From Luteithermobacter gelatinilyticus (GTDB taxonomy: Bacteria; Pseudomonadota; Alphaproteobacteria; Sphingomonadales; Emcibacteraceae), in NCBI RefSeq assembly GCF_005849285.1, contig NZ_CP040517.1:564501-628500 (forward strand): a stretch of DNA of 64,000 nucleotides. Reading direction: 5' to 3'. The notes beneath the pieces are model-generated. The model did not search any database. It saw only the letters and a list, made by a program, of their open reading frames with translations, and was not told the origin of the DNA. The translations under genes and the position numbers were made by a program. How positions within the stretch are numbered: the first letter of the stretch is position 1; every line of letters begins with the position of its first letter. Shown here piece by piece: positions 17,447 through 26,960 of this stretch.

Positions 17447-18556
17447 ATGATCTGGTTCAGAAAGCTGCATAAATGGTTGGGGGTGGGCGCCGGACTGCTG
17501 ATGATACTGGTGACGTTAAGCGGTCTGGCCGTGGTGTTCGAACCGGATTACCGGCGGCTCGCGCATCCGGAATTGGCGACGCCGGCACGGCCGCTCGATG
17601 CGGCGCAACTGGATCGGGATTACGCGGTCATGCAGCATTTGTTTGCCCCGGCGGATATCCGTTTCCTGGGCCTGCCGACAGATGGCATGAATGCCTATAA
17701 GGTCTATCTCAGTGATCGGAGCCTTGCCTATGTCCAGCCGCAAACGGTCCGGGTTATTGATCATTTCGGGATGTTGTCCTCGCCGATGCAGTTGCTGATC
17801 CGGTTTCACCATGACCTGCTGATGGGCAAGACGGGGCGGTTGGTGCTCGGCATCCTGTCCTGCGTTCTGCTGTTTATGATGGTGAGCGGGCTCTGGATCT
17901 GGTGGCCGGGGCGCAAGGGGTACCGCCTTAAACATATGAAGCCCGGAAAAACCCGGGCGCAACTGATCCGGTCGCACCGAACGACCGGGGCGACCACGGT
18001 CCTGATCCTGCTGTTTTTTGCGGTGACTGGTGCATATTTTTCCTTTCATGATGGCTTTCAGAAGGTCATGGCGGCGCTGGACGGAGAGGAGGCGGATATG
18101 GAACTGCCTCGGCTCGCGCCGCAGCCAGGGCGGGACGCTCTCTCGCCTGGTCGCCTTTATGACCTGGCTCGCGCGGCGCTGCCCGCAGGCCAGGTGACTT
18201 TTTTCAGTCCGGCCGGAAAAGAGAACGCCGCCGCCCGGTTCCGCATCCGGCTGCCCGGGGAATTGCACCAGAACGGGCGCAGCGGTGTGGTTCTCAACCC
18301 CTATGACGGCGCGGTGATGAAGGTGGTGGACGCCACCCGTGTCCCGGCTTTTCAGCGCTCCCTGCAGTATTATTTTCCGCTCCATTCCGGACGGACGGCC
18401 GGCTGGGGCATCGGCTACCGGATTGTGGTTTTCGTGGCCGGTTGCAGCCTGCTTTTGCTCAGCCTGACCAGTATCTTGAGCTGGGTCAGGGGACGCAAAA
18501 AGAAACGTTCAGGTCGGGGGGCGATGTCGATGCGCCGGACAGCGAAAACATCTTGA
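17447..18556 (+). CDS. PepSY-associated inner-membrane protein
   Basis: Membrane protein of 369 residues with four or so transmembrane segments (LHKWLGVGAGLLMILVTLSG, LGILSCVLLFMMVSGLWIWW, TTVLILLFFAVTGAYFSFHD and IVVFVAGCSLLLLSLTSILS). The conserved RxxHKWLG start and the WWPGRKGYR and RSHRTTGA motifs are those of PepSY-TM proteins found beside siderophore receptors. Some members reduce ferric siderophores in the periplasm; whether this one does is inference. It forms an operon with the receptor gene. Confidence 0.88.
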   Translation: MIWFRKLHKWLGVGAGLLMILVTLSGLAVVFEPDYRRLAHPELATPARPLDAAQLDRDYAVMQHLFAPADIRFLGLPTDGMNAYKVYLSDRSLAYVQPQTVRVIDHFGMLSSPMQLLIRFHHDLLMGKTGRLVLGILSCVLLFMMVSGLWIWWPGRKGYRLKHMKPGKTRAQLIRSHRTTGATTVLILLFFAVTGAYFSFHDGFQKVMAALDGEEADMELPRLAPQPGRDALSPGRLYDLARAALPAGQVTFFSPAGKENAAARFRIRLPGELHQNGRSGVVLNPYDGAVMKVVDATRVPAFQRSLQYYFPLHSGRTAGWGIGYRIVVFVAGCSLLLLSLTSILSWVRGRKKKRSGRGAMSMRRTAKTS

Positions 18557-18566
18557 GTCATCCGGT

Positions 18567-19175
18567 TCAGAAATTCTGTCGGGCGTTTAAGGCTGCGGTG
18601 AGGGTGCCGTCATCAAGGTAATCCAGTTCGCCGCCCACTGGCACGCCATGAGCCAGGCGGGTAATCCGCACATTTGCCCCTTTCAGTCGGTCGGCGATGT
18701 AATGGGCCGTGGTCTGCCCGTCCACGGTGGCGTTGGTGGCGATGATGACTTCGCTGACTTCATCTTCCATGGCGCGTTCAATCAGGCCGTTGATATTCAG
18801 GTCGTCAGGACCGATGCCATCCAGCGCCGATAGCGTACCGCCAATCACATGATACAAACCCCGGAAACTTCCGGCCCGCTCCAGCGCCCAAAGATCTGCA
18901 ACATCCTCAATAGCGCAGATGGTGCCCCGGTCCCGCCGCTCATCCTCACAGATATGGCAGGGATCGGAAATGTCCAGATTGCCGCAGGTGGTGCAGGGGT
19001 GCACATGTTCCGCCACCGTGGCCAGTGAAGTGGCCAGCGGCCTCATCAGCACGTCTTTTTTCTTGATCAGATGCAGCACCGCCCGCCGTGCGGAGCGCGG
19101 GCCAAGCCCTGGCAGGCGGGACAAAAGCTGGATCAGCTGATCAAGGTCATTATTGGTGGTGCGGGTGCGGTACAT
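18567..19175 (-). CDS. recR: Recombination mediator RecR
   Basis: Acts with RecF/RecO in loading RecA at gaps. It is 202 residues long, with an N-terminal helix-hairpin-helix ([16 protein letters not shown]), a Cys4 zinc motif ([18 protein letters not shown]) and a Toprim domain ([15 protein letters not shown] ... [18 protein letters not shown]). The order dnaX-ybaB-recR on one strand is conserved in many bacteria. The intergenic gap to ybaB is 12 bp. Confidence 0.97.
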   Translation of the reverse strand: MYRTRTTNNDLDQLIQLLSRLPGLGPRSARRAVLHLIKKKDVLMRPLATSLATVAEHVHPCTTCGNLDISDPCHICEDERRDRGTICAIEDVADLWALERAGSFRGLYHVIGGTLSALDGIGPDDLNINGLIERAMEDEVSEVIIATNATVDGQTTAHYIADRLKGANVRITRLAHGVPVGGELDYLDDGTLTAALNARQNF

Positions 19176-19187
19176 GGAAACCGGGCA

Positions 19188-19511
19188 TTAAAACGGCAGG
19201 TTGAACCCTTCCGGCAATTGCAGGCCGCCGGTGAGTTTTTTCATTTCTTCCCGGGCATGTTCTTCCACCTTGACTTTGGCGTCATGGAACGCAGCCACAA
19301 TCAGATCCTCGACCACTTCCACGTCATCGCCATTAAACAGGCTGGGGTCGATTTTGACTTTTTTGACGTCATTCTTGCCGTTCAGGGTTACACTCACCAG
19401 CCCGGCGCCGGCACTACCGGAAATTTCGGTTTGCTCCAGGGCTTGCTGCATTTCCTGCATGCGGGCTTGCACTTCCTGGGCCTGTTTCATCATTTTGCCA
19501 AGGTTTTTCAT
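19188..19511 (-). CDS. YbaB/EbfC-family nucleoid-associated protein
   Basis: A 107-residue DNA-binding dimer of the YbaB/EbfC family. An N-terminal coiled helix (MMKQAQEVQARMQEMQQALE) precedes the conserved VSVTLNGKNDVKKVKIDPSL and LIVAAFHDAKVKVEEHA. It lies between dnaX and recR in the standard operon. Confidence 0.94.
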   Translation of the reverse strand: MKNLGKMMKQAQEVQARMQEMQQALEQTEISGSAGAGLVSVTLNGKNDVKKVKIDPSLFNGDDVEVVEDLIVAAFHDAKVKVEEHAREEMKKLTGGLQLPEGFNLPF

Positions 19512-19583
19512 GGAAACTCCTTAAAGCTCTTGCGTCGTCACGTGATATGTAAGGCATGGGACGGCGCGGTTCAATCTCTGATG

Positions 19584-21410
19584 TCAGAAATCATTCGCGT
19601 CAAGCCCGAATTCTTCGGCGTCAACCATAAATTCCGTATCGTTGTCGGCAGTGCCATCCATCAGGTCGGGGGTGAAAAGCTCCACTTTTTTGCGAATATC
19701 GGTAATTTGCGCGCCGGGGAAGGTCTCCAGGACCGTTTTGACCAGCGGGTTTTGCGACAACCGTTCTTTCAGGGCCTGGGCTTCGACCAGTTCCTTTTGG
19801 TACAGGCTGTCTTCGCCGCGTTGCTGGCTGAGGGAGACGATCCAGCGCTGGCCGGTAAACTCACGCAGCTTTTCCGATACTTTGCTGACCAGGTCCCGTG
19901 GGGCCTTGTTGTTGAGCCGTATGTCAATCCGGCCGGTATCGAAACTCACCAGATGAGTGTTTTCTTTCAGGTGGAAGGCGATCTGGGCCTCTTGCCGCTC
20001 TTCGAACAGTCGGACCACTTCCTCAAAGGAATCTGGAGGAGGCAGGGGGGCGTCGGCTGATTGGGGCAGAGGATCTCCGGCACACAGGGTGGACTGGCCG
20101 GTGGCGCCCTGAATGATTCGAAATGCCTGTGGCCCACTGCCGGGGGCGGTGCCGGCAGGAAAGCCGGCCGTCTGAGCTGATGGCGTCGCAGAGGGGGGGC
20201 CGCTGCCCTGTGACCCGGCGGCGGTTTGTTCGGCAGAGTGTGGATTGGCCTTAAGCTGTTTGACCAGATCGCCGGGGGTGGGCAGGTTGGCCACATGGGT
20301 CAGGCGCACCAGTACCATTTCCGCCGCCAGCAGTGGCGCCGGCGCGAGGCGCACTTCCTCAAGCCCTTTCAGCAACATCTGCCAGGCGCGGGTCAACACG
20401 GGTATGCTTAATGCCTGGGCCATGTCCTGGCCCAGCTTGCGTTCCGCCTCCGACGTGACCACTTCCTCGCCCGCATCGGGCACCACCTTGAGTCGGGTCA
20501 GCCAGTGGGTCAGTTCCAGCATGTCCTGGAAAATGACCACCGGGTCTGCCCCGTGATCATATTGATGGCGCAACATGGTGAGCGCTGCCGCCACATCCCC
20601 TTTCATGCAGGCCTGATACAGATCGAGGATTTGCGCCCGGTCCGCAAGACCCAGCATATCGCGCACCTGTTCTTCGGTGACTTTGCCGGCGCCGTGGGCA
20701 AAAGCCTGATCCAGCAGACTGAGGCCATCCCGCACGGAGCCTTCCGCCGCGCGGGCGATCATGGCCAGGGCCACGTCTTCGATTTCGCACCCCTCCTTGT
20801 CTGCAATGGTTTTGAAATGGCGTGACAGTTCCTCGATGGACACGCGTCTGAGATCAAACCGCTGGCAGCGGCTGAGCACGGTGACCGGGACCTTGCGAAT
20901 CTCGGTGGTGGCGAAAATGAATTTCACATGTTCCGGTGGTTCTTCGAGGGTTTTCAGCAGGGCATTGAAGGCATTGCGGGAGAGCATATGCACTTCGTCG
21001 ATGATATAGATCTTATAGCGCGCATTGGTGGAGGCATAACGCACCCCGTCAATGATTTCGCGAATGTCGTCCACCCCGGTGCGGCTGGCGGCGTCCATTT
21101 CCATCACATCCACATGACGGCTTTCGGCAATGGCCTTGCAGTTTTCACACACCCCGCAAGGGGTGATGGTGGGGCCGCCCTGGCCATCAGGGCCGGTACA
21201 GTTCAGCGCCTTGGCGATAATCCGGGCGGTGGTGGTCTTGCCCACCCCGCGCACTCCGGTCAAGATAAAGGCATGCGCCAGCCGCCCGGTTTCAATGGCG
21301 TTGGACAGGGTGCGGACCATGGCTTCCTGACCGATCAGCTCATCAAAATTTGTCGGGCGGTATTTTCGCGCAAGAACACGGTAATGGGTATCTGACAGAA
21401 CCTCGGACAT
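19584..21410 (-). CDS. dnaX: DNA polymerase III subunit gamma/tau
   Basis: Clamp-loader ATPase of 608 residues. The AAA+ domain has Walker A GVRGVGKTTTARI, a zinc module with CTGPDG...CGVCENC, Walker B in YIIDEVHMLS and the SRC motif (VLSRCQRFDLRR). A Pro/Gly/Ala-rich linker (about residues 390-465) leads to the C-terminal tau region. No obvious programmed-frameshift slip site was noted. It is the first gene of dnaX-ybaB-recR; the promoter region upstream carries the 203-bp element and the SRP RNA gene. Confidence 0.97.
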   Translation of the reverse strand: MSEVLSDTHYRVLARKYRPTNFDELIGQEAMVRTLSNAIETGRLAHAFILTGVRGVGKTTTARIIAKALNCTGPDGQGGPTITPCGVCENCKAIAESRHVDVMEMDAASRTGVDDIREIIDGVRYASTNARYKIYIIDEVHMLSRNAFNALLKTLEEPPEHVKFIFATTEIRKVPVTVLSRCQRFDLRRVSIEELSRHFKTIADKEGCEIEDVALAMIARAAEGSVRDGLSLLDQAFAHGAGKVTEEQVRDMLGLADRAQILDLYQACMKGDVAAALTMLRHQYDHGADPVVIFQDMLELTHWLTRLKVVPDAGEEVVTSEAERKLGQDMAQALSIPVLTRAWQMLLKGLEEVRLAPAPLLAAEMVLVRLTHVANLPTPGDLVKQLKANPHSAEQTAAGSQGSGPPSATPSAQTAGFPAGTAPGSGPQAFRIIQGATGQSTLCAGDPLPQSADAPLPPPDSFEEVVRLFEERQEAQIAFHLKENTHLVSFDTGRIDIRLNNKAPRDLVSKVSEKLREFTGQRWIVSLSQQRGEDSLYQKELVEAQALKERLSQNPLVKTVLETFPGAQITDIRKKVELFTPDLMDGTADNDTEFMVDAEEFGLDANDF

Positions 21411-21460
21411 CGGGGTTGTTTGACCTTATGTTGTATAACGATAAACAAATATTTTGAATG

Positions 21461-21663
21461 CTAGCGTGGTGAATTTGAAGTTCCTGTTATTGATTATGTC
21501 ATACGACTTAGGAACTTCAAATTCAGAAACCACACTAGAGTCAAATAATTAACCAGTCTTCTTGTTGACTCTGAAATTCGAATAGCCTGCTACACATATG
21601 ATACGAATTTCAGAGTCAGAAGACTAGAGCGAATTGTGAATAGGCTGGCTCAATTCACTCTAG
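21461..21663. repeat. 203-bp composite palindromic element, copy 2
   Basis: Same three-module structure, length and orientation as the copy at 13358-13560, with seven base differences counted by eye. The final module here (CTAGAGCGAATTG...CAATTCACTCTAG) has one arm closer to the dispersed palindrome family. It lies 50 bp upstream of the dnaX start. Confidence 0.9.
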
Positions 21664-21709
21664 ACCTTTTCCCCTCACTATAAAACCAGCGAGGCGGGAT
21701 TGCCATAGC

Positions 21710-21753
21710 GGAGTTGCGATTTTCATATATTGGAGTTGCGATTTTCATATATT
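21710..21753. repeat. 22-bp perfect tandem duplication
   Basis: Two adjacent copies beginning GGAGTTGCGATTTTC (21710-21731 and 21732-21753) lie in the spacer between the 203-bp element and the SRP RNA gene. No function is visible. Confidence 0.9.
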
Positions 21754-21858
21754 TCTGTGGGGAAAAACGCAAAATTGCTGGCGACGCAAGTTGCCGGTTT
21801 CTGTTTCGTAACAGAGCTGAGTCGGGGAGGAGCGTATTAAGAGAGGGAGGCGATAAGT

Positions 21859-21952
21859 GAGAGATTGAACGACCCGAGTTGTCTCGTTACGGCTGCTCCC
21901 TTCCGGGCCTGACCGGGTTGGCGAGCGTACCCGTCCGCCAATCTCTCGGGGC
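21859..21952 (-). ncRNA. ffs: Signal recognition particle RNA, small bacterial type (4.5S)
   Basis: On the minus strand the conserved apical loop GGTCAGGCCCGGAAGGGAGC is present, followed by AGCCG. The ends pair as GAGAGATTG (5') with CAATCTCTC (3'). Length is about 94 nt; the ends are set by the pairing and are approximate. Location beside dnaX-ybaB-recR is common in alphaproteobacteria. Confidence 0.93.
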
Positions 21953-22063
21953 TTTATATGGTCCTTTTTATATCATAATTCAAGAAGAAATTCAGAACGT
22001 TCTGCTGGGTGCTGGAAAACCGTCCGGTGTTGTGGCAGTGTGACAGCTGTCAAGGAGAGCATC

Positions 22064-23011
22064 ATGTCAAACCGTCGCCTTTATATCGAACCCTGTGCCT
22101 TTTCGGGGTTTCCGCTGGATCCCGCAGATCATTTGCGGGGCGATGAGGCCTGGATCAAAGCCCGCAAACAAGACCCGACCAGCCTTTATCTTCTGTTTCA
22201 TGATCTGCGCCCCCTGATGGATGTCAGCCGGCCGGAGGGGCTTATGCCGGGGTTTTTAGAGGTGAAAGACGTCCCCAAAGCGGCTCTGGATGCAGCGGTG
22301 TTTCTGGGGCTCATGGGGGAAATGGCGATTTTTGCAGTGGATGTGACAGGGGAGGTCAAAAAGGAAGAAGCGGAAAGCAAGGCCGCGAAATTCATTGACG
22401 TGCGTTCCGTGGCCTTACAGATGATTGCCCAGAACTATTCCCCGGTGCCGGCACTTTTGGGCAAGGCCAAGTCCCTTCTGGACTGGCATGCCCGGCATCG
22501 TTTTTGTGCCAATTGCGGGGCGCCAACCCGGATGGTACAGGCGGGCTATGTGCGTCGGTGCCCGGCCTGCGCGGCTCAGCATTTTCCGCGCACCGATCCG
22601 GTGGTGATCATGTTGGTCTACAGGGAGGATAAGATGCTGGTGGGCCGCAGTCCAGGCTGGCCGGAAGGAAATTTTTCGGCGCTGGCCGGATTTGTGGAAC
22701 CGGGAGAAACCCTGGAAGATGCCTGCCGCCGTGAAGTCCTGGAGGAAGTGGGGATAAGGGTGGGCAAGGTGGAATATGTCAAAAGCCAGCCCTGGCCGTT
22801 TCCGTCCAGCCTGATGGTCGGTTTGTTTGCTGAAGCGCAAAGCGAGGACATCATCCTGAATTCCGGCGAACTGGAACAGGCCATTTGGGTCAGTCGCGAT
22901 CAGGCGCGGCATCTGTTGATCACCGGGGGGACGGATAAACTGCGTCTGGTCCCTTACCCCATCGCTATTGCTCGCCATCTGATTGAAAAATGGGTGGAGG
23001 AAGGGCGGTGA
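22064..23011 (+). CDS. nudC: NAD(+) diphosphatase (NADH pyrophosphatase)
   Basis: Nudix hydrolase that cleaves NAD(H), and in some bacteria removes NAD caps from RNA. The product is 315 residues from the ATG at 22064, chosen because AAGGAGAG lies just upstream; an ORF start 24 bases earlier has none. A Cys4 zinc ribbon (FCANCGAPTRM ... RRCPACAAQHFPR) is followed by the Nudix box GFVEPGETLEDACRREVLEE-VG and then SQPWPFPSSLM, the motif that distinguishes NudC. It is monocistronic. Confidence 0.95.
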   Translation: MSNRRLYIEPCAFSGFPLDPADHLRGDEAWIKARKQDPTSLYLLFHDLRPLMDVSRPEGLMPGFLEVKDVPKAALDAAVFLGLMGEMAIFAVDVTGEVKKEEAESKAAKFIDVRSVALQMIAQNYSPVPALLGKAKSLLDWHARHRFCANCGAPTRMVQAGYVRRCPACAAQHFPRTDPVVIMLVYREDKMLVGRSPGWPEGNFSALAGFVEPGETLEDACRREVLEEVGIRVGKVEYVKSQPWPFPSSLMVGLFAEAQSEDIILNSGELEQAIWVSRDQARHLLITGGTDKLRLVPYPIAIARHLIEKWVEEGR

Positions 23012-23022
23012 TCTTCTTCTTC

Positions 23023-23052
23023 TTGACTTATGATGCAAGTGTTGCCTAATAG
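23023..23052 (+). promoter_or_regulatory. Possible ilvD promoter
   Basis: TTGACT at 23023-23028 is followed 17-18 bases later by CTAATA/TAATAG, about 45 bp before the ilvD start. It is a plausible sigma-70 promoter; no leader peptide or attenuator was seen. Confidence 0.35.
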
Positions 23053-23097
23053 GCTATAGCCACCTGAGAACCAAGAAACCACCAAAAGGACCAAATC

Positions 23098-24948
23098 ATG
23101 CCGGATTATCGTTCGAAAACCTCTACTCACGGCCGCAATATGGCCGGCGCGCGGGCTTTGTGGCGCGCCACGGGCGTTAAGGAAAAGGATTTCGGAAAGC
23201 CCATCATCGCGGTGGTCAACAGTTTCACCCAGTTTGTGCCCGGGCATGTGCATCTGAAGGATCTGGGCCAGATGGTGGCGCGGGAAATCGAAGCACATGG
23301 CGGGATCGCCAAGGAGTTTAACACCATTGCCGTGGATGACGGTATCGCTATGGGGCATGACGGCATGTTGTATTCCCTGCCGAGCCGGGAGATTATCGCC
23401 GATAGCGTGGAATATATGGTCGAGGCCCATTGCGCCGACGCCATGGTGTGTATTTCCAACTGTGACAAGATCACCCCCGGTATGCTGATGGCGGCCCTGC
23501 GCCTTAACATTCCGGCGATTTTTGTGTCCGGCGGGCCCATGGAGGCGGGCAAGGCGGAAGGCATCGACCATGGTCTTGACCTGGTGGACGCCATCGTCAT
23601 GGGTTCCGACCCCAATGTCAGCGATGAGGAGGTGGCCCGGGTGGAACGCTCCGCTTGTCCCACCTGCGGGTCCTGTTCCGGCATGTTCACCGCCAACAGC
23701 ATGAACTGCCTGACCGAGGCGCTGGGGCTTAGCCTGCCCGGCAACGGCACGGTGCTGGCCACCCATGCGGATCGCAGGGATCTGTTTCTGGAAGCGGCGC
23801 GGCGTATTGTGGACAACTGCAAGAAATATTATCTGGAAAATGACGAGCGTGTCCTGCCGCGCGCTGTGGCCAATTTCAAGGCGTTCGAAAATGCCATGAC
23901 GCTGGACATTGCCATGGGCGGGTCCACCAATACGGTATTGCATATTCTGGCTGCCGCGCAGGAGGCCGAAGTGGACTTCACCATGGCGGATATTGACCGG
24001 CTGAGCCGTAAGGTGCCCAATATCTGTAAAGTGGCGCCGATGAGTGAAAAATACCATATTGAGGATGTCCATCGGGCGGGGGGCATCATGGGCATTCTGG
24101 GTGAACTGGCGCGCGCCGGGCTGATTCACCGGAACACGCCGACCGTTTACGCCGACAGTCTGGGCGAAGCCATCGACTATTTTGATGTCATGACGTCACC
24201 GGATGAGAAGATCAAGGAATTTTACCGGGCCGCGCCCGGGGGAGTGCCGACCCAGACCGCCTTTTCCCAGAATAAACGTTTCCCTGATCTTGACCTGGAC
24301 CGGGAAGAAGGCTGTATTCGTGCTGTGGACCACGCCTACAGCAAGGATGGCGGCCTCGCGGTGTTGTATGGAAATCTGGCCGAAGACGGCTGTATTGTGA
24401 AAACGGCGGGCGTTGATGAAAGCATCCTGAAATTTTCCGGCCCGGCCCGGATTTTTGAAAGTCAGGACAGTGCCGTGAAAGCCATTACCGGCGGCGAGAT
24501 CAAGGAAGGCGATGTAGTGCTGATCCGTTATGAAGGTCCCAAAGGCGGCCCCGGTATGCAGGAAATGCTTTATCCCACGTCGTTCCTGAAAAGCATGGGG
24601 CTTGGCAAGGCCTGCGCCCTGATCACCGACGGGCGGTTTTCCGGAGGCACCTCGGGCCTTAGCATCGGCCATGTAAGCCCCGAAGCTGCCGCCGGCGGCA
24701 CCATTGCGCTGGTGGAAGAAGGAGACCGGATCGACATTGATATTCCCGCCCGCTCTATTCGGCTGGCCGTAACGGACGAGGAACTGGCCCGTCGCCGGGC
24801 GAAAATGGAAACCAAAGGCGACGCCGCCTGGCGGCCCACGGAACATCGTGAACGCAAGGTCAGCAAGGCACTCAAGGCGTATGCGTTGATGGCGACTTCC
24901 GCCGATAAGGGGGCCGTGCGGGATGTTTCAGGGCTCACGCGTAAATAA
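23098..24948 (+). CDS. ilvD: Dihydroxy-acid dehydratase
   Basis: Fe-S enzyme of branched-chain amino-acid synthesis, converting 2,3-dihydroxy acids to 2-keto acids. It is 616 residues long, the E. coli type. Cluster Cys ligands lie in [11 protein letters not shown] and [19 protein letters not shown]; other signatures are [14 protein letters not shown] and [20 protein letters not shown]. It is a single gene here; the palindrome at 25016-25053 lies after its end. Confidence 0.98.
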   Translation: MPDYRSKTSTHGRNMAGARALWRATGVKEKDFGKPIIAVVNSFTQFVPGHVHLKDLGQMVAREIEAHGGIAKEFNTIAVDDGIAMGHDGMLYSLPSREIIADSVEYMVEAHCADAMVCISNCDKITPGMLMAALRLNIPAIFVSGGPMEAGKAEGIDHGLDLVDAIVMGSDPNVSDEEVARVERSACPTCGSCSGMFTANSMNCLTEALGLSLPGNGTVLATHADRRDLFLEAARRIVDNCKKYYLENDERVLPRAVANFKAFENAMTLDIAMGGSTNTVLHILAAAQEAEVDFTMADIDRLSRKVPNICKVAPMSEKYHIEDVHRAGGIMGILGELARAGLIHRNTPTVYADSLGEAIDYFDVMTSPDEKIKEFYRAAPGGVPTQTAFSQNKRFPDLDLDREEGCIRAVDHAYSKDGGLAVLYGNLAEDGCIVKTAGVDESILKFSGPARIFESQDSAVKAITGGEIKEGDVVLIRYEGPKGGPGMQEMLYPTSFLKSMGLGKACALITDGRFSGGTSGLSIGHVSPEAAAGGTIALVEEGDRIDIDIPARSIRLAVTDEELARRRAKMETKGDAAWRPTEHRERKVSKALKAYALMATSADKGAVRDVSGLTRK

Positions 24949-25015
24949 CGGGGCCTTCTTGTTTTGTTTGCCCGGGCATGTGGCCGGACACGGGGGCGGA
25001 CATGTGGTATGTCTA

Positions 25016-25053
25016 TAGAGTGAATTGTGCCAATCTATGCACAATTCACTCTA
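25016..25053. repeat. Dispersed 38-bp palindrome, copy between ilvD and pheA
   Basis: Perfect 15-bp arms TAGAGTGAATTGTGC and GCACAATTCACTCTA around an 8-base loop. It sits between convergent genes and could end transcription from both sides, but there is no strong T run. Confidence 0.9.
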
Positions 25054-25082
25054 AAACAGAGTAGAGGGCCGTTTTCTTTTCC

Positions 25083-25949
25083 TTACGCCCTGTCTTTCTG
25101 TCTTAGCCTGTACTCGGCCATGGGGTAGGTGCCCAGCACCCGGATCTCGTTGGTGAAAAAGTCCAGTTCCTCCATGGCGAGCTGTACGCTCGGATCATCT
25201 ATATGCCCTTCGATATCAGCATAGAACTGGGAGGCGTTGAAACTGCCTTCCAATTGATAGCTTTCCAGTTTGGTCATATTGATGCCATTGGTGGCGAAAC
25301 CACCGAGCGCTTTATACAGCGCGGCGGGCACGTTGCGCACCTGAAACAGGAAACTGGTCATGGAGGGCACATCGCGGGGGGCAGGGCGGGGTGTGCGGGA
25401 GAAGACCACAAATCGGGTGGTGTTGTGGGAGGCGTCCTCCACATCTTCGCGCAGGCTTTTCAAGCCGTAAATTTCCCCTGCTAGGGAGGAAGCGATGGCG
25501 GCGACGGATTTGTCGTTCAGGTCTGCCACCAGCTTCGCCGCCCCCGCGGTATCCGTATAGGCGACGGATTCCAGGCCCCAGTTCTGCAAATTACGGCGGC
25601 ATTGTCCCAGCGCCTGTTCATGGCTTCTGACCACTTTCAGGTCATGCATTTCCGCTTCCGGCAGCACCAGAAGATGGTGATTGATACGCTGAAAATGTTC
25701 GCCGATAATATAAAGCGCCGCATGGGGCATTAACTGGTGAATATCGGCCACGCGTCCGGCCACTGAATTTTCGATAGGAATCATGGCTAATTCGGCTTGG
25801 CCGTCTTCCACAGCGGCAAAAGCGGCCTCGAATGTGGGGCAAGGCAGCGGTTCCATGTCCGGAAATCTGGTGCGACAGGCCAGATGGGAATAAGCGCCGG
25901 GTTCTCCCTGAAAAGCGATGATATTCTTATTGTTTTTGCTGTTTGGCAT
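25083..25949 (-). CDS. pheA: Prephenate dehydratase
   Basis: Converts prephenate to phenylpyruvate in phenylalanine synthesis. The product is 288 residues from the ATG chosen (MPNSKNNKN), because homologues begin shortly before IAFQGEPGAYSHLACR; the frame is open a further 24 codons upstream. The catalytic domain has IPIENSVAGRV and the Thr-containing NTTRFVVFSR; the C-terminal ACT domain has TSFLFQVRNVPAALYKALGG and KLESYQLEGSF, the Phe-feedback site. Confidence 0.94.
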   Translation of the reverse strand: MPNSKNNKNIIAFQGEPGAYSHLACRTRFPDMEPLPCPTFEAAFAAVEDGQAELAMIPIENSVAGRVADIHQLMPHAALYIIGEHFQRINHHLLVLPEAEMHDLKVVRSHEQALGQCRRNLQNWGLESVAYTDTAGAAKLVADLNDKSVAAIASSLAGEIYGLKSLREDVEDASHNTTRFVVFSRTPRPAPRDVPSMTSFLFQVRNVPAALYKALGGFATNGINMTKLESYQLEGSFNASQFYADIEGHIDDPSVQLAMEELDFFTNEIRVLGTYPMAEYRLRQKDRA

Positions 25950-26203
25950 GTGCTGTCTCTGTTTCCTGATTTCGTCCTGTATGGCGCGACATTTCCCTTT
26001 CGTTCCTATGGCCGCAGACATACAGCCCTAAAGACACCATATGAAGGGTATTTTGCAACAAGAATCTCTTGTCACTCCCTAAAAACATCTGTACAAGGAC
26101 AGCGTGAGGGTGGAATAGGGTTTATCTGAGTTGGCGTTTACTGGCGCCGGAAGACCATATTTCCAAATGAGATGTTAGATTTTTAAAGCCACGGGGAAGA
26201 GCC

Positions 26204-26806
26204 TTGGATTCCTTTGAGTTAAACAAAATCGCACTGGCTGTGTTGGTGACATTGCTGGTGATCATTGGTTTCAATAATCTTGGGGACATTATTTTCCACG
26301 AAGAACCGCTGGAAAAGCACGCCTATCCGATCGAAGTGGAAATGGCGGCTGTAGATACTGGTGGTGAGGCTGTGGAAGAGGAAGGTCCGTCTCTGGCCCA
26401 GCTTCTGGCAGAGGCGTCTGTTGAGAAAGGGCAAAAGGTCTTCAAGAAATGTCAGGCCTGTCACACTGTGGAAGAGGGCGGCCGGAACGGCACGGGTCCT
26501 AATCTCTGGAATGTGGTGGGCCGTCCCAAAGGAGCGGTTGCCGGTTTTGGTTATTCCGACGCTCTTCTGGCCACTGGCGGCAACTGGACCTATGAAGACC
26601 TGGATCGTTTCCTAGCGAAACCGCGGGACTTCATCCCGGGGACCAAGATGGCTTTTGCCGGTCTGAAACGGGATAGCGACCGGGCTGATGTCATTCTGTA
26701 TCTGCGCTCCCTGAGCCATGATCAACTGGCCCTGCCTGAAGTGGGGGAAACCGCTGAAGCCGCTGCGGAGGGTGCGGCGGCAGCCAGCGAAGAGGCAACC
26801 CAGTAA
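26204..26806 (+). CDS. Membrane-anchored cytochrome c (CycM-like)
   Basis: Class I c-type cytochrome of 200 residues, held in the inner membrane by an uncleaved N-terminal helix (KIALAVLVTLLVIIGFNNLG) and facing the periplasm. One haem is bound at CQACH, with the axial Met in PGTKMAFAG. A TTG start at 26204 is preferred because homologues begin MDSFELNKIA and GGGGAAGAG lies just upstream. Such proteins carry electrons from the bc1 complex to terminal oxidases. An Ala/Glu-rich tail follows the haem domain. A terminator lies at 26836-26862. Confidence 0.93.
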   Translation: MDSFELNKIALAVLVTLLVIIGFNNLGDIIFHEEPLEKHAYPIEVEMAAVDTGGEAVEEEGPSLAQLLAEASVEKGQKVFKKCQACHTVEEGGRNGTGPNLWNVVGRPKGAVAGFGYSDALLATGGNWTYEDLDRFLAKPRDFIPGTKMAFAGLKRDSDRADVILYLRSLSHDQLALPEVGETAEAAAEGAAAASEEATQ

Positions 26807-26835
26807 GTCTCAAGGTTTTTATAGAAATTTGGAAG

Positions 26836-26862
26836 AGCCGCTGGTTGTCAGCGGCTTTTTTA
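26836..26862 (+). terminator. Rho-independent terminator after the cytochrome c gene
   Basis: Stem GCCGCTG, loop GTTGT, stem CAGCGGC, then six or more T. Confidence 0.9.
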
Positions 26863-26883
26863 TGATCCGCCGTGACCACGGGT

Positions 26884-26917
26884 TAGAGTGAATTGTGAAG
26901 AGGTTGACCCATTCAGT
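26884..26917. repeat. Half copy of the dispersed palindrome
   Basis: TAGAGTGAATTGTGAAGAGG followed by TTGACCCATTC matches the left end of the 296-bp element at 61289, but no right arm is found nearby. It lies between the cytochrome c terminator and the end of the peptidase gene. Confidence 0.75.
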
Positions 26918-26960
26918 CATGGAGTGCGTCGTCGACCCATGGAAACAAGCCGTGCTGTTC

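Noticed and set aside
25016-25053. Palindrome as a standard rho-independent terminator
   Set aside because: The hairpin is strong but is not followed by a T run; the same sequence occurs at several other sites, so it is listed as a repeat.
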